64,000 bases of DNA, from positions 59,529,369 to 59,593,368 of the forward strand of contig OX442314.1 of assembly GCA_949358305.1 (NCBI GenBank), given 5' to 3'. Within the stretch, counting starts at the first letter, position 1, and every line of letters begins with the position of its first letter. Below the pieces are notes generated by a model. The model worked only from the letters and a program-made list of their open reading frames with translations. It searched no databases and had not been told where the DNA came from. Shown here one piece after another: positions 1 through 9,448 of the stretch. This stretch comes from Strigamia acuminata (lineage: Eukaryota > Arthropoda > Chilopoda > Geophilomorpha > Linotaeniidae). The position numbers and the translations under genes were made by a program.

Positions 1-540
1 TACAAGAAATTGAATGTTCCGTACACATTTGGACAGTCTTCAAAAACTAACAGATCATAAAACAATGAAAAGTAAATCTCCATGTCCTAATTTTTTTAGT
101 GGCATGTCTTAGAATTCAAATAAGAGTACCAATTCTCCTATTGTCTCAACTGTAAAAACGCGCGAAACATGAGCGGATCAGGGAATTGTGGGTAGTCAAG
201 AATGACTAAACAGATAGAGCCATCTCTTGAGCATTAATCATGTCAAGAGAACGATACTGTTGGATAATCAACAGCACACGCTCATTAGATGCGATAATAT
301 TGGTTACAAATCTGAATAAGGCCCCACTCAATGTCTCCTGCGCTCCTCAACTCCTCTCGCCCACTTGTCGCATCCTACTTCATATAGGTTTAAATACTAC
401 TCAGTTAGCTAACTTGGTTTACTTTACCTGTGATCGTTTTAATTATACCCAAATAAATATGCAAAGTATGTAAATGAACAAGTAATGTATTCAGGTGGCT
501 AATGCCTTACAATACAATGAATATTATTATCTCTAGAGTC
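1..540. other. No recognisable feature
   Basis: AT-rich sequence. I see no open frame with recognisable protein content, no terminal repeat and no RNA gene signature. A 77-codon open frame at 240-473 has no codon or domain character that supports it. Confidence 0.5.
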
Positions 541-1204
541 GACTTGGTCAGAGTCGAACAAAGGATTTCTCAAGATGGCGTCCTCAGTTCCGCGTGGTCG
601 CTGGAACAATGATGTTGTCTCGAGTTGTCGTTAATTCGTCACGGATTCGTCGTCACGGACGCAGTGGAATGCTCAAAGAGTCTTCTAACCGTGTCTGTTG
701 TCTAGGGGTTATGTTTAGCGTCGCAGAGGCCTCGTTACCGAACTAGGGGTTCAGTACAAAGCGCTCGGACACTGGTTTGGCGGAATAATCGTTGGGGCGA
801 TTATTCAGTGTAATTTCTCAAGGGCTATTCTCTTGCTTTCGCCGGAATAGCTCTCAAGTAAAATCGTGAAAGTTACAATTGCACTCTACTCAGCGGTCCT
901 CTATCAATCCTAACTTATATTTGAAGTTGGCCTGACGGTGAAGTATTTGCTGTGTTCTTGGTGTTGTTTGTCTAAGTTCTGCCTTTTAGGCGGGAAACTC
1001 AGCCTTTTATGCAGTGGGGTGAGGAGCCGAGGGCAGCCAATGGGGGCTGACCACCAGCCGCCTCACTCCTCTCAGGCACACACCTGCTCAGGTGAGGCAG
1101 AGCCAACGCGAGGGGAACAACTCGTCTATCATAGTGACTCAGAGGGAAAATATCCGCTTCGGAAGAACATTTATCCAACTGGGTCTCCACACACTGCACC
1201 ATAA
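541..1204 (-). other. Possible LTR or flank of an old Gypsy copy
   Basis: This GC-richer stretch lies directly downstream, on the minus strand, of a Gypsy integrase tail. A TATA-like element (GCATAAAAGG on the minus strand, about 1004-1013) sits where an LTR promoter could lie. I could not find a second copy or a clear terminal repeat pair in the window, so calling it an LTR is inference from position and composition only. The overlapping open frames here, on both strands, carry no recognisable domain. Confidence 0.25.
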
Positions 1205-1573
1205 ATCTCAACCTCGTCTTTTTCTCTCCAAACTCGCTTGAAACAGGACGCTTTCTGCACCACCATCTGCTGTCCTCTTGCAGCTGTTATCTGCGTCCGC
1301 GCTACGTCGGACACCACCAACGGTCTTGGATCAAACAAGGTGCAGAATTTATTAATCCGAGCTAGCTTCACTAAAACTATCGCCAATCTTTAAATCATGG
1401 CTCCTCACATTTCGACGTTTATAGGCATAAATCTTCATCTTATTCTTTGCCATAAGGTTTTTTTTCAACGGCAAGTCCTCCGCCTCTTTCCATATTGTTA
1501 CGCGGTTGAGCCACGCCGTAAGCCGGCTGCCTCCTCCGCGCTTCCATAAATTGTCAGTACCACCAAAGTTCAT
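1171..1573 (-). pseudogene. Gypsy-type integrase C-terminal fragment, frameshifted
   Basis: Two adjoining minus-strand open frames together look like the C-terminal tail of a Ty3/Gypsy integrase. The upstream part (about 1390-1573) has a basic stretch (KNKMKIYAYKRRN) followed by LKIGD, the usual 'vGD.VLvk' entry to the SH3-like C-terminal domain. The downstream part (about 1205-1385) continues VLVKLARINK, then FDPRPL and ITAARGQQ, as in active copies. The junction near 1383 needs a one-base shift, so the copy is frameshifted. The catalytic core and RT are absent. It is an old truncated element with no obvious relation to the two complete Gypsy elements in this window. Confidence 0.7.
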
Positions 1574-1616
1574 TAGAGTTCGCTTATTGCAATGACATAA
1601 TGGCTTATTCTACTAT

Positions 1617-1815
1617 TATGTGACCCCCTATTTATAATTTTAAAAACACCTAAAATAATTATTTTCACACACATTGAGTTTTCCCCCAAATCATTGAATC
1701 TACTCCCCAATTTCAGTTAGTTTTCCTGGTAACGTTTTTAAGACGTTTTTGCAGTTTTCTGCACGTTTTTACGCCGTTTTCGACCGTTTAAGCACGTTTA
1801 AACGACGTTACATCA
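1617..1815. repeat. Dispersed repeat R4, copy 1
   Basis: Starts with TGACCCCCTATTT and runs through 'ACACCTAAA...ATTGAATCTACTCCCC' and a T-rich 'AACGTTTTT' section to ACGACGTTACAT. The same order of motifs recurs at 3757-3905. It abuts the dynein-like fragment immediately downstream. No coding capacity is seen. Confidence 0.6.
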
Positions 1816-2091
1816 GTTGAACTATGTTTCGACGAGTTCAACCTAATCTCGGTCAAAGTGCTCTCCGTAGTAGCAGTGCAAGTAAAATGCGTCTCAGATG
1901 CAATCCGCGACAAAAAGAATTCCTTCAATTTCCCCATCGCCATGAACTCCGGCCATGCCGGCCGAGCCGAACTTCCCGAAAATCTCAAAGCTCTCTTCAG
2001 GTTATTAAAATCCACAAATCCCAAAAACACCCAAAATCCAATTCAACTCGATTCATTTCAGACCCTGCGCCAAAGAGGTTTTTTAATTAAT
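1801..2091 (+). pseudogene. Axonemal-type dynein heavy chain fragment (exon-intron-exon)
   Basis: The open frame from about 1810 reads [20 protein letters not shown], then AIRDKK..FNF, then [20 protein letters not shown]. This matches the AAA1 region of dynein heavy chains ('CFDEFNRI..VLSVVAQQ', '[23 protein letters not shown]'). Roughly 14 residues that normally lie between FNF and the [10 protein letters not shown] block are missing. A candidate donor follows CTCTTCAG at 2000, and an acceptor (CATTTCAG) lies about 60 bases downstream. Splicing restores Arg-Pro after ALF, as in real dyneins, but the frame stops a few codons later. The motif style (ISV.VLSVVA) fits axonemal rather than cytoplasmic dynein. 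It is a genomic gene fragment, not a working gene and not a processed copy. Confidence 0.72.
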
Positions 2092-2094
2092 TAG

Positions 2095-3320
2095 GGAGTG
2101 TCAACAATTTGATCTCTTATGTGACAGGGGAAACCCTAGTTGACTTGATAGATGTTAGAGCTTTAGGAGATCAGTTCTCTCTGGGTTCCTCATGTCCACG
2201 GGCAGTAGCGTTGCTTGTTTTTCAGACGCAAGTTGGTGCTCATCAAGACAGGCGAAGACATGTTCGAGGATACTGGTCATGATCGGACGAGCACAATTTT
2301 CTTTCCAATATTGAGCATGAAATGTAACGAGGAGTTACATAAAAGCCAAACGACATTGAGCTTGGACGTTATTCGATAACACAGACTCTGCTACTTATTC
2401 ACTTGGCTTGATGAATCCATAGTTAATGGATGACTCTTGATTTAAGTCTCTTTCTATCTTAAAGTTTAAAGTACATGACATACCCTCATTCTCGATACAG
2501 GACATCGCAGTTGAAGTTGCAGAGAGCCCAAAAATTAAGTGCTTTGGACAAAAATTATGTGTTTCTAGTAAAATTTTATGTGTTTTTGGACAACATGATT
2601 GCTTTATATGCTTTATAGATGCTTATGGTGTAAAGATAAAGTTATTAACCAATTAACAAGTTGGTTTGTGGACAATCTTTTATAATGTAATCTTCAAGAA
2701 CACTTCTTGTGATCACACAATATCACATGTAAGTTTTCAACTGTTTTTTTTTTCAATATTTTTTTAGAGTACAGTATTTTTTTTTCTAGACTCCCCTAGG
2801 AAAGTGAAATGGCGTAACTTGTATAGAATTAGAAGAAGAAATACACGTAAAAAGTGAAGATCAAGATAAATAAGGTTAATACGCGCGTTTAAAGATGTAA
2901 GAAGTAATACTTAATTTCTTTCTTATTAACTCTTTACGTGTGCATTGTTAGTTGTCTCAGCAACCCAGTTGTTATAGTTACGAAGTTTTATCGTTTTTTC
3001 TACATTTCTGTACGCCATTATACATGCAAGTAAAAGTCTTTCAAGTTGTTGTTCGAATTTACAAAAACGCTCTTTTATTCCTTTCACATGTATGGCGTGG
3101 CGGTTTGTGTTCAGGTGTTGAAACAGTGTTTGTTATAACTGTTATCCTTGCTTGAAGTGTTTAGTTTGTTTAGGTATTATTCTTTAGTTTCTTTATTTGA
3201 TTTGGTCCCTTGTGTTTTGTTTGCGATTTGTCTTGATAAGAATAAACCTTCTTGATTATAATTTTAACTTTGAGTCCTACTTTTAAGTTATTTGTTTACG
3301 TGACCCACTGACGGGTCGGT
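2095..3320. other. No recognisable feature
   Basis: AT-rich sequence with T-runs near 2745-2790. A 67-codon open frame at 2952-3155 is Phe/Val-rich with no domain. I can support neither a gene nor a mobile element boundary here. Confidence 0.45.
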
Positions 3321-3324
3321 TGCT

Positions 3325-3515
3325 GGTGTAACGTGCCTAACAGCACTGCCACACATGGCTAGATGGGAGACTCAAACCCCTAGACAACAATTAAAGGTCA
3401 AAACCCAATAATCTGGAGTCCCTGTCTCTTCATTACGTGAGCTTACGTCCCTCGCATTGCAGTCAATCCCCAGACTGCGGTGGGTAAGGCCATAGCCAGT
3501 CTCAGTGGAGGATCA
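3325..3515. repeat. Dispersed repeat R2, copy 1
   Basis: Contains GTGCCTAACAGCACTGCCAC, CCCCTAGACAACAATTAAAGG and CAATCCCCAGACTG in an order repeated at 37048-37235. It directly precedes the piggyBac remnant. It may be a SINE-like unit or an untranslated part of a larger element. Only two copies are visible here. Confidence 0.6.
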
Positions 3516-3524
3516 ACAACAATT

Positions 3525-3755
3525 AAATAACAAGTTGTGGGATTTACCGTTGGAAAAATTGGAGAAATTTATTGGTTTACTTTACGCACGAGGTGCTTTC
3601 AACTCAAATTTATCTGTAAACAGTTATTGGTCTAATGAATGGTGATTGCCAATTTTCCGAGACACTATGCCAAGACACTAATTCAAAAAAATTTTGAATT
3701 ACCCGTTAGAAGGAAGATAAGTTTGCACTTGCATCACAAATTTTGGAGGGATTGT
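3525..3755 (+). pseudogene. piggyBac-type transposase, N-proximal part
   Basis: Translation in one frame gives LWDLPLEKLEKFIGLLYARG and SYWSNEW, then (after an in-frame stop) LPIFRDTMPRH and, after a one-base shift, DKFALASQILEG. This is the order of motifs in the N-terminal part of the piggyBac transposase DDE region ('FIGLLYLRG', 'LWS.EWG.PFFR.TMSR.RF'). There are two stops and at least one frameshift. The frame is interrupted after ILEG by inserted DNA (3757 to about 4778) and resumes at 4779 with the next piggyBac block. Confidence 0.75.
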
Positions 3756-3756
3756 A

Positions 3757-3905
3757 TTTAATGACCCCCTATTTTCATTTATTTTTACACCTAAATTATT
3801 TATTTTGACATATATTTCTTTTTCCACCAATTTATTGAATATACCCCCCCATTTGTATTTATTTGTTCCGATAACGTTTTTGCAATGTTTCTGCGACGTT
3901 ACATG
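3757..3905. repeat. Dispersed repeat R4, copy 2
   Basis: Starts TGACCCCCTATTTTC and ends near GCGACGTTACATG, paralleling 1617-1815. It begins immediately after the piggyBac frame breaks, so it appears to be part of the DNA inserted into the transposase. Confidence 0.6.
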
Positions 3906-4085
3906 CACGTGAGAACTGTAGCACACTACAAACTGATGCAACATACAAGCTGTTGTGGCAGGTCTTCCCTGTATTGGTTGCGGGTTGTTCAGATATGAAT
4001 CGGACAATTCATCCAACGTATACAGCAGTTGTGAAATCAGAAACTACAGAGGACTTCGTTTTTATTCAATGCCATATCTGCAAGC
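3906..4085. other. Insert DNA of unknown kind inside piggyBac
   Basis: This sequence lies between the R4 repeat and the solo LTR. A minus-strand open frame covers 3699-4016 but crosses the piggyBac remnant and R4 and shows no domain, so I do not call it. Confidence 0.35.
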
Positions 4086-4725
4086 TGTGGTGATTCGGCA
4101 TCACCTGAAGATGTAATTAAGTGACGATTATCATGTTACTAATACTCGCCACTAGATCGCGCTAGAAATGGCGACTAGACTAACTAGTCTCGTGTTTCTG
4201 CGAACCTGCATAATCATGGCGATTTGCATATGACGTCATTTCCGGTTAATATATAATACCGACGCTTGACCGGAAACGACACTACAGTTTTACCAATCTC
4301 AGCAAGAGCACCATCTACCTCACCTTTCAGGCCGTTTCACGGATTGATCGAGGACCGGTGCCTGCTGACCATTTCAACTGTACAACAGCCACATTTATTT
4401 AGCGTAGCTAATCTACGCTGGAATAAATATCCGAACGACATTCGTTTAATTCGCACGAGAAAGCGAATTCTCGCGTGTTCATTATAACACGTGGAAATAA
4501 CCCTAGACATCAACACCGACCACGCGTAGGACTAAACAATTGGATCCGCCATTGTTTAGCGGCTACTCGTATTCGCAGCCGAATCCGAGGACCACCATAG
4601 GAATCATCTTAACTCATATTGTATTTAGTAAGGATATTCAATAAAGCAGTATTTTGAAGTATATTGTATTCCCGAGTATTATTGTTATTATTTATTATCT
4701 TTAACCACAAAATCGAATCACGACA
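4086..4725 (+). repeat. Solo LTR of the Gypsy-1 family
   Basis: A 640-bp copy that starts TGTGGTGATTCGG and ends AATCACGACA, as both Gypsy-1 LTRs do, with scattered differences from them (for example GAAATGGCGAC for GAAACACCGAC). It is flanked by a direct 4-bp duplication, AAGC, the same duplication length as the full element. No internal region is present, so it is the usual product of LTR-LTR recombination. It is older or from a different subfamily than the complete element 1.1 kb downstream. Confidence 0.9.
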
Positions 4726-4778
4726 AAGCATATACTAGGAATAGCCCTAAAGGCAGGCTGTTGTGTACCGGTATTTGT

Positions 4779-5129
4779 ATTTTGGAGCCATTTATAGTAA
4801 ATTGTCAGATGAATTATAACCCAGGTGTAAATATAACAATTGACAAGCAATTGTTTCCGAGGAAAGCCAGGTGTGGATTCACACAATATATGAGCAATAA
4901 ACCAGAGAAATTTGGCTTGAAGTTTTGGCTAGCTGCAGATTTAGAAACAAAATATTTAGTAAATGGTTTCCCGTACTTGGGGAAAGGTGATTCCCGACCT
5001 GCTAATAAATCATTGGGAGAATATGTTGTGAGACTATTGAAACCATATATTTCCTCCTTTTTTCAAATAACTACTGACAATTTTTTTAAGTCAGTGTCAT
5101 TAGCATTGCAAAAGAAAAATCGGGTTTAA
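4779..5129 (+). pseudogene. piggyBac-type transposase, central catalytic part
   Basis: Reads FIVNCQMNYNPGVNITID.QLFP.KARC..FTQYM, then KPEKFGLKFWLAADLETKY, PYLGKGDSRPANKSLGEYVV and ITTDNFFKSVSLA. This covers the first and second catalytic aspartate regions of piggyBac DDE transposases (the Asp of 'NITIDEQL' has its counterpart, and TTDNFF carries the second). It continues the remnant at 3525-3755 after a roughly 1 kb insertion. The frame ends at a stop (5127-5129) soon after, without the third acidic residue or the C-terminal cysteine-rich domain, so it cannot be active. Confidence 0.88.
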
Positions 5130-5159
5130 ATCTTAAATCATACTTCCTGATCCAGCGCA

Positions 5160-5808
5160 ATTTTATTTGGCACACAAGATGAACCCTTAGTGGGCATTTG
5201 CAATAAAAGCATAAGTAAACGTTTGCAGTCACATAATCACACAGTGCATACTATCAATGGATGAGAGCTAGTTTGATTTCAATGATTTGGAAAACTATAA
5301 TGCTGTTTATATTCCTAAACACGCAATGACAATGCTGCTGCTGTTAGAAAGCCGCATCGCTTCGCTGCGATTAAAAAGTGAAACGCAAACATCATCACAG
5401 CTTCAATGCCAGTAATTGTCTGTTCCAACTTAGATTATCTTCTTCAGAAACCAGACATTAATAGAATACAATTATAATTTGTTATTCCTAAGGATCTCGT
5501 TTTGGTCTTTTCAATTTAAACCCATTCTTAATGTTTAGTATTTATAGTACTCCGTAGTAGTTTTAGGGATATATTGTTGCTATTTATTTTCCAATGTTAA
5601 TTTCAAATCTCTTAAATGTTATATTAGTTATATTTATCATTGTCTCACTTGTTTACGGTTACTTGCATTTCATAATTAATTAATGTCAAAAAATTCTTAT
5701 ATTTAGGTTACTTTAATTTAGAGTTTTATATCTAAGTTTTCTTTAGCTGATTTAAATAAATAGAAGTTATGTTTTTACTCAATTAATTATTCTAATTATT
5801 CTAACTTT
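5160..5808. repeat. Dispersed repeat R1, copy A (hosts Gypsy-1)
   Basis: Matches copy B segment by segment: the piece around AAGATGAACCCTTAG (5178), the piece around ACTATAATGCTGTTTATA, and the tail ending TTATTCTAATTATTCTAAC. It lacks the middle portion present in copy B (about 51380-52265). Gypsy-1 interrupts it at 5808/17604, where the tail resumes as TTTTATAAGTTTATTTCTAG. It is also uninterrupted at the place where copy B carries Gypsy-2. Confidence 0.75.
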
Positions 5809-6440
5809 TGTGGTGATTCGGCATCACCTGAAGAAGTAATTAGTGACGATTATCATGTTATTAATACTCGCCACTAGAGCGCGCTAGAAACACCGACTAG
5901 ACTGACTAGTCTCGTGTTTTTGCGAACCTGCATAATCAGAAGGATTTGCATATGACGTCATTTCCGGTTAATATATAACGCCAACGCTTGACCGGAAACG
6001 ACACTACAGTTACACCAATCTCAGCAAGAGCACCATTTACCTCACCTTTCAGGCCGTTTCACGGATTGATCGAGGACCGGTGCCCGCTGACCATTTCAAC
6101 TGTACAACAGCCACATTTATTTAGCGTAGCCAATCTACGCTAGAATAAATATCCGAACGATATTCGTTTAATTCGCACGAGAAAGCGAATTCTCGCGTGT
6201 TCATAATAACACGTGGAAATACCCTAGACAACAAACACAGACCACGCGTAGGACTAAACAATTGGATCCGCCATTGTTTAGCGGCAACTCGTATTCGCAG
6301 CCGAATCCGAGGACCACCACAGGAAACATCTTAACTTATATTTGTATTAGTAAGCGTGTTTTAATAAAGCAGTATTTGAAGTATATTGTATTCCCGAGTG
6401 TATTATTTATTATCTTTAACCACAAAGTCGAATCACGACA
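5809..6440 (+). repeat. Gypsy-1 5' LTR
   Basis: 632 bp, from TGTGGTGATTC to AATCACGACA. It carries a compact promoter region (see 5944-5978) and AATAAA motifs near its 3' end (for example in TTTTAATAAAGCAG). The preceding host bases CTTT are repeated after the 3' LTR. Confidence 0.95.
5944..5978 (+). promoter_or_regulatory. Gypsy-1 LTR core promoter: octamer, CRE, ETS-like and TATA motifs
   Basis: Within 35 bp there are ATTTGCAT (5944-5951, perfect POU/Oct octamer), TGACGTCA (5953-5960, perfect palindromic CRE/ATF site), TTCCGG (5962-5967, ETS-type core) and TATATAA (5972-5978, TATA box). The same block is present in the 3' LTR at 17107-17141 and in the solo LTR near 4220-4258, where the CRE and TATA box also remain and the octamer is also present. 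Transcription would start roughly 30 bp downstream. The motif identities are seen; factor binding is inference. Confidence 0.7.
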
Positions 6441-6462
6441 CGTGGGGGCCTGTCCGGGATAG
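6441..6462 (+). other. Gypsy-1 primer binding site
   Basis: Immediately inside the 5' LTR, after two bases (CG), comes TGGGGGCCTGTCCGGGA. It begins with the TGG that pairs with a tRNA 3' CCA end. I have not matched the specific tRNA, which would need the genome's tRNA set. Confidence 0.65.
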
Positions 6463-6534
6463 AATTTGCTAACCTTACGACAAAACTTTAAATAATAACC
6501 GGGATCTTTCGACCGATCATTATATCGCAAGAAA

Positions 6535-7887
6535 ATGACGAAAACTACCGCAGAAGATAGAAAAAGGCGTAACGACGAAAAGGACAGAAAAGAAGCCGAA
6601 GAAATCGAACGCCAAAAAGCGGAAGAAGCGAACCACGTGGAACCAGAAGTCGAGACTAACTCGACTGAAGTTTCAACGGAATCATCAAGTGAAGACCTTC
6701 CCCTTGCAAGACAACTTCCGTTTACGGGAGGCGAATTCGAAGGATCAGGAAGCGTTCACGAAGAAAACAGACTAAATAAATCGTTCGAAAACCCTCGATT
6801 CGGGTTGAAAAGCCCCAGGGAAGTCGAAAAGGACCCCAGTGAAATGGACCTAATGACTCTTCTAAATAAAGCGGCAAGTACAGGCGCCGCAATTATCAAC
6901 GAGGCTACCCGAGCCGACCAAGCAAGAACAGCCGCGTTGGAAAAGAAGAGGAATGAATTGATGGAAGACTTGGCCAGAGAGCATCGCGATAAACTAGCTG
7001 CCATGGAACAGAGCTTGGCCCAAGAACGTCAGGCTAAACAGATGGCGACCGCCCGTGAAAGCCAAGAAAAACAAATGGCAATGGAGCGCGAGCTGGCTCG
7101 AGAATTGCTCGCGAAGCAGAAAATAATCGAACGAAAAATGGCAAAGGACTACCAGATCCGGCCACCAAGCAACGGGTTAAGCCAGCATTCGGAGCCAGAC
7201 TCCGTACAGAGCTCCCCAGAACGGTCTCACACAGCTAAGGAGCTGGTAGCCAAAGCAATAGAAGTAACTCGAGTAGCCTGCGCACACGGCATCGAGATCG
7301 ACCAGGACAAGGATCCCTATGCAGAGCTAAGCCGAGTAATCGACCTGGTAAATCAGAGGACTGAAAAACGATCGGCAGAAAACACGGCCAGACGCAGGGA
7401 GAAACGACGTCGGGTCGGAGCAGATCGACAGCAGTCCGAGACCGGCGGCGAACCAACGTCAGACAGTGAAAGTATCGACTCTCAAGCATCTCACGGCAGT
7501 ATCCGAGTCAATGGACTAGATAGCATCTTGAACGAATCGGACGAAGTCAAAGGGGAACTGTACGAGGCGTTTATACAGGATAGGAGGAATAATCAGGGCG
7601 TGCAATCATGGGCAATAAAAAACTCATTCGCAATGAAAACTGGCCAAACCAGTAATACCAACCCAGGCGACCCTAACGCCGAACTAATCAGATGTATAAA
7701 TCAGAAGAACCAGATACGCAACGAAGCAGGTCGAAATAAACTGGCCATGCCGACGCTCGAGGAGATTAACGCAGTTAAAAATCACCTCGAAAAGAAGCAC
7801 GCCGCCGAAGCATATGCTGGAAGAGACTCCTACGTTTTTATCAAAAAACGGACGAAGGCCTCACGGGGACCCGACTGGACGATCTGA
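6535..7887 (+). CDS. Gypsy-1 ORF1: charged coiled-coil protein upstream of gag
   Basis: A 450-codon frame begins with an ATG 94 bases after the LTR. The N-terminal 30 residues are almost entirely K/R/E/D. Residues about 120-205 form a long heptad-like helix (EKKRNELMEDLAREHRDKL onward) likely to be a coiled coil. Residues about 285-300 hold a basic cluster (ARRREKRRRVG) that could bind nucleic acid or act as a nuclear signal. I find no capsid, zinc knuckle or protease motif. It could be an N-terminal extension of Gag (matrix-like) or a separate accessory protein. The gag frame is open for about 148 bases (7740-7887) beneath its end in the -1 frame, so a frameshift fusion is possible, although I see no canonical slippery heptamer. 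Confidence 0.75.
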   Translation: MTKTTAEDRKRRNDEKDRKEAEEIERQKAEEANHVEPEVETNSTEVSTESSSEDLPLARQLPFTGGEFEGSGSVHEENRLNKSFENPRFGLKSPREVEKDPSEMDLMTLLNKAASTGAAIINEATRADQARTAALEKKRNELMEDLAREHRDKLAAMEQSLAQERQAKQMATARESQEKQMAMERELARELLAKQKIIERKMAKDYQIRPPSNGLSQHSEPDSVQSSPERSHTAKELVAKAIEVTRVACAHGIEIDQDKDPYAELSRVIDLVNQRTEKRSAENTARRREKRRRVGADRQQSETGGEPTSDSESIDSQASHGSIRVNGLDSILNESDEVKGELYEAFIQDRRNNQGVQSWAIKNSFAMKTGQTSNTNPGDPNAELIRCINQKNQIRNEAGRNKLAMPTLEEINAVKNHLEKKHAAEAYAGRDSYVFIKKRTKASRGPDWTI

Positions 7888-7904
7888 TACCGCCCGGAAC
7901 AAAG

Positions 7905-9416
7905 TTGAGCCGAACCTCCGCTCCAGAGAAATCGAACCCCGATAACTCAACCATAGCGCAAGACCTCATGAATAATCCGAACACCGCGGGATCATCAGGA
8001 CAAACGTCGTTCCAACACAATCAATTCGGACTGACAGGCAACGGTACGCATTACCCAAGCCTCCCTTCCGACAATCCACGATCATCACCGCTGCTTAGTG
8101 AGACTGACTCGCTAAGCAACCAACTACGGACGATGAAAGACGAACTCCTTCAGGCCATGGACCAAAAACTTCAACAAAGCCGTGGCCAAGAGATCGAGGA
8201 AGACGATCGAAGCGAAGGATTGTTGAAACGTTATTCCGCGGACCGATGGCTGTATTCTCGCAAAGATAACAACACTAAGTGGACGACCCTGAGACTAATT
8301 AAGTTCGACGGATCCTGGAACGCCGGCAATTTATTCTTGGACGAAGTCGCCCTGACGATTAATCGTTTAGGAGCGGAACCCGACGAAATGGTTTCACGCG
8401 GAATACCAGAAATGCTGATAAACCGAGCCCGAAACTGGTACGCTGATGTCCAACCTCGAAATTGGGAAGACTTCGTCATAAAGTTCCACAATCAATATGG
8501 CGAGACGAGCCAGGAAATCCAGAAAAGAGTAAGCTCTATGAAGCAAGCTCCCGGGGAAACTCTGAGAGAGTACGTACAACGAGCCGACAGCCTGTTCCGT
8601 GAAATGGACAAACCATTTGACCAACACGCTCAGAAAGCTCTCTTCGAACAAAGACTAGACGAAACCGCAACCAAAGTCCTACGAGAAATGAACGCTCCTA
8701 AAGGGGATAATTTCAAAGCCATCCTCGCTTTCGTCGAGAAAAAACACACCGAAGTAAATGCTCGGTATAACGAAAATCTGACAAAAGAAGAACGGGCTCT
8801 AGGAGTGGCTCGACAGCAACGAATACAGGAACGCAGCATAGACTCCACTAAGCTGCTCCAATCGCGAAATTATCTAAACGGAAGTATAGAGCCACTCCCG
8901 TCAAAGAAAAACCAACAAGCTTCCAACCCGATACCACCTCCAAATAAGGCCTATCGCACGCAAACTAACGCCGCCGAGGAAAAGTCGGAAGACGAAGTAA
9001 GCGAAGATTCTGAGCAATTCTCGGAAAGCGATGAGGCCGACGAAGGTATCAACGATGTTGTACATGCAAACATGGGAAAGGAACTGGCACCCAGCTACCG
9101 ACCTCAGATGAAGTCCAGCAGAAAATCGGAGCATCACAACCCGAAAACAGAGGCGACTTCTGAGAAGAAAGACTACCCCAAAAAGCCTTTTGTGCGGGAC
9201 GGAAAGAAGAAAAGCCTTTGTAATTTCTGTAACGAAGACGGCCACTGGCGTCAGACCTGCCCAAAATTGGCAAAGAAAAAAGCCGACGACAAGGCCGCAG
9301 AGCGTGAGGAGTTAGTGAAATTGCTCGCTAAGGAACAAGAAAAGGTCTTGAAGGAACTCACCGCCAAATTCGACAGTATGACAAAAAACTGGAACTCGCG
9401 GGCGGAGCAAAAATAA
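7905..9416 (+). CDS. gag: Gypsy-1 Gag: capsid and zinc knuckle
   Basis: An open frame of 503 codons with its first ATG at 7968. The central region (about residues 115-270) resembles the retrotransposon capsid domain: KFDGSWNAGNLFLDEV, then RNWEDFVIKFHNQYG, then APGETLREYVQRADSLFREM. A CCHC zinc knuckle, CNFCNEDGHWRQTC, lies near residue 435, followed by a lysine-rich helix. The middle (residues about 345-390) is acidic. Gag would form the virus-like particle and package the RNA. The pol frame is again -1 relative to this one and is open across the gag stop, so pol expression by -1 slippage or reinitiation is plausible. Confidence 0.88.
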   Translation: MSRTSAPEKSNPDNSTIAQDLMNNPNTAGSSGQTSFQHNQFGLTGNGTHYPSLPSDNPRSSPLLSETDSLSNQLRTMKDELLQAMDQKLQQSRGQEIEEDDRSEGLLKRYSADRWLYSRKDNNTKWTTLRLIKFDGSWNAGNLFLDEVALTINRLGAEPDEMVSRGIPEMLINRARNWYADVQPRNWEDFVIKFHNQYGETSQEIQKRVSSMKQAPGETLREYVQRADSLFREMDKPFDQHAQKALFEQRLDETATKVLREMNAPKGDNFKAILAFVEKKHTEVNARYNENLTKEERALGVARQQRIQERSIDSTKLLQSRNYLNGSIEPLPSKKNQQASNPIPPPNKAYRTQTNAAEEKSEDEVSEDSEQFSESDEADEGINDVVHANMGKELAPSYRPQMKSSRKSEHHNPKTEATSEKKDYPKKPFVRDGKKKSLCNFCNEDGHWRQTCPKLAKKKADDKAAEREELVKLLAKEQEKVLKELTAKFDSMTKNWNSRAEQK

Positions 9417-9448
9417 TTCCACATCCGCTCGCGATAACTTCGAAAACG

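Noticed and set aside
999-1211. Protein-coding gene on either strand at 938-1211
   Set aside because: Overlapping frames on opposite strands have equal length and no recognisable content. The region is more likely non-coding flank of the Gypsy remnant.
7843-7850. Slippery heptamer AAAAAAC for ORF1-gag frameshifting
   Set aside because: The A-run is phased as ATC AAA AAA CGG in the ORF1 frame, which does not fit the X XXY YYZ pattern, so I do not call a frameshift site.
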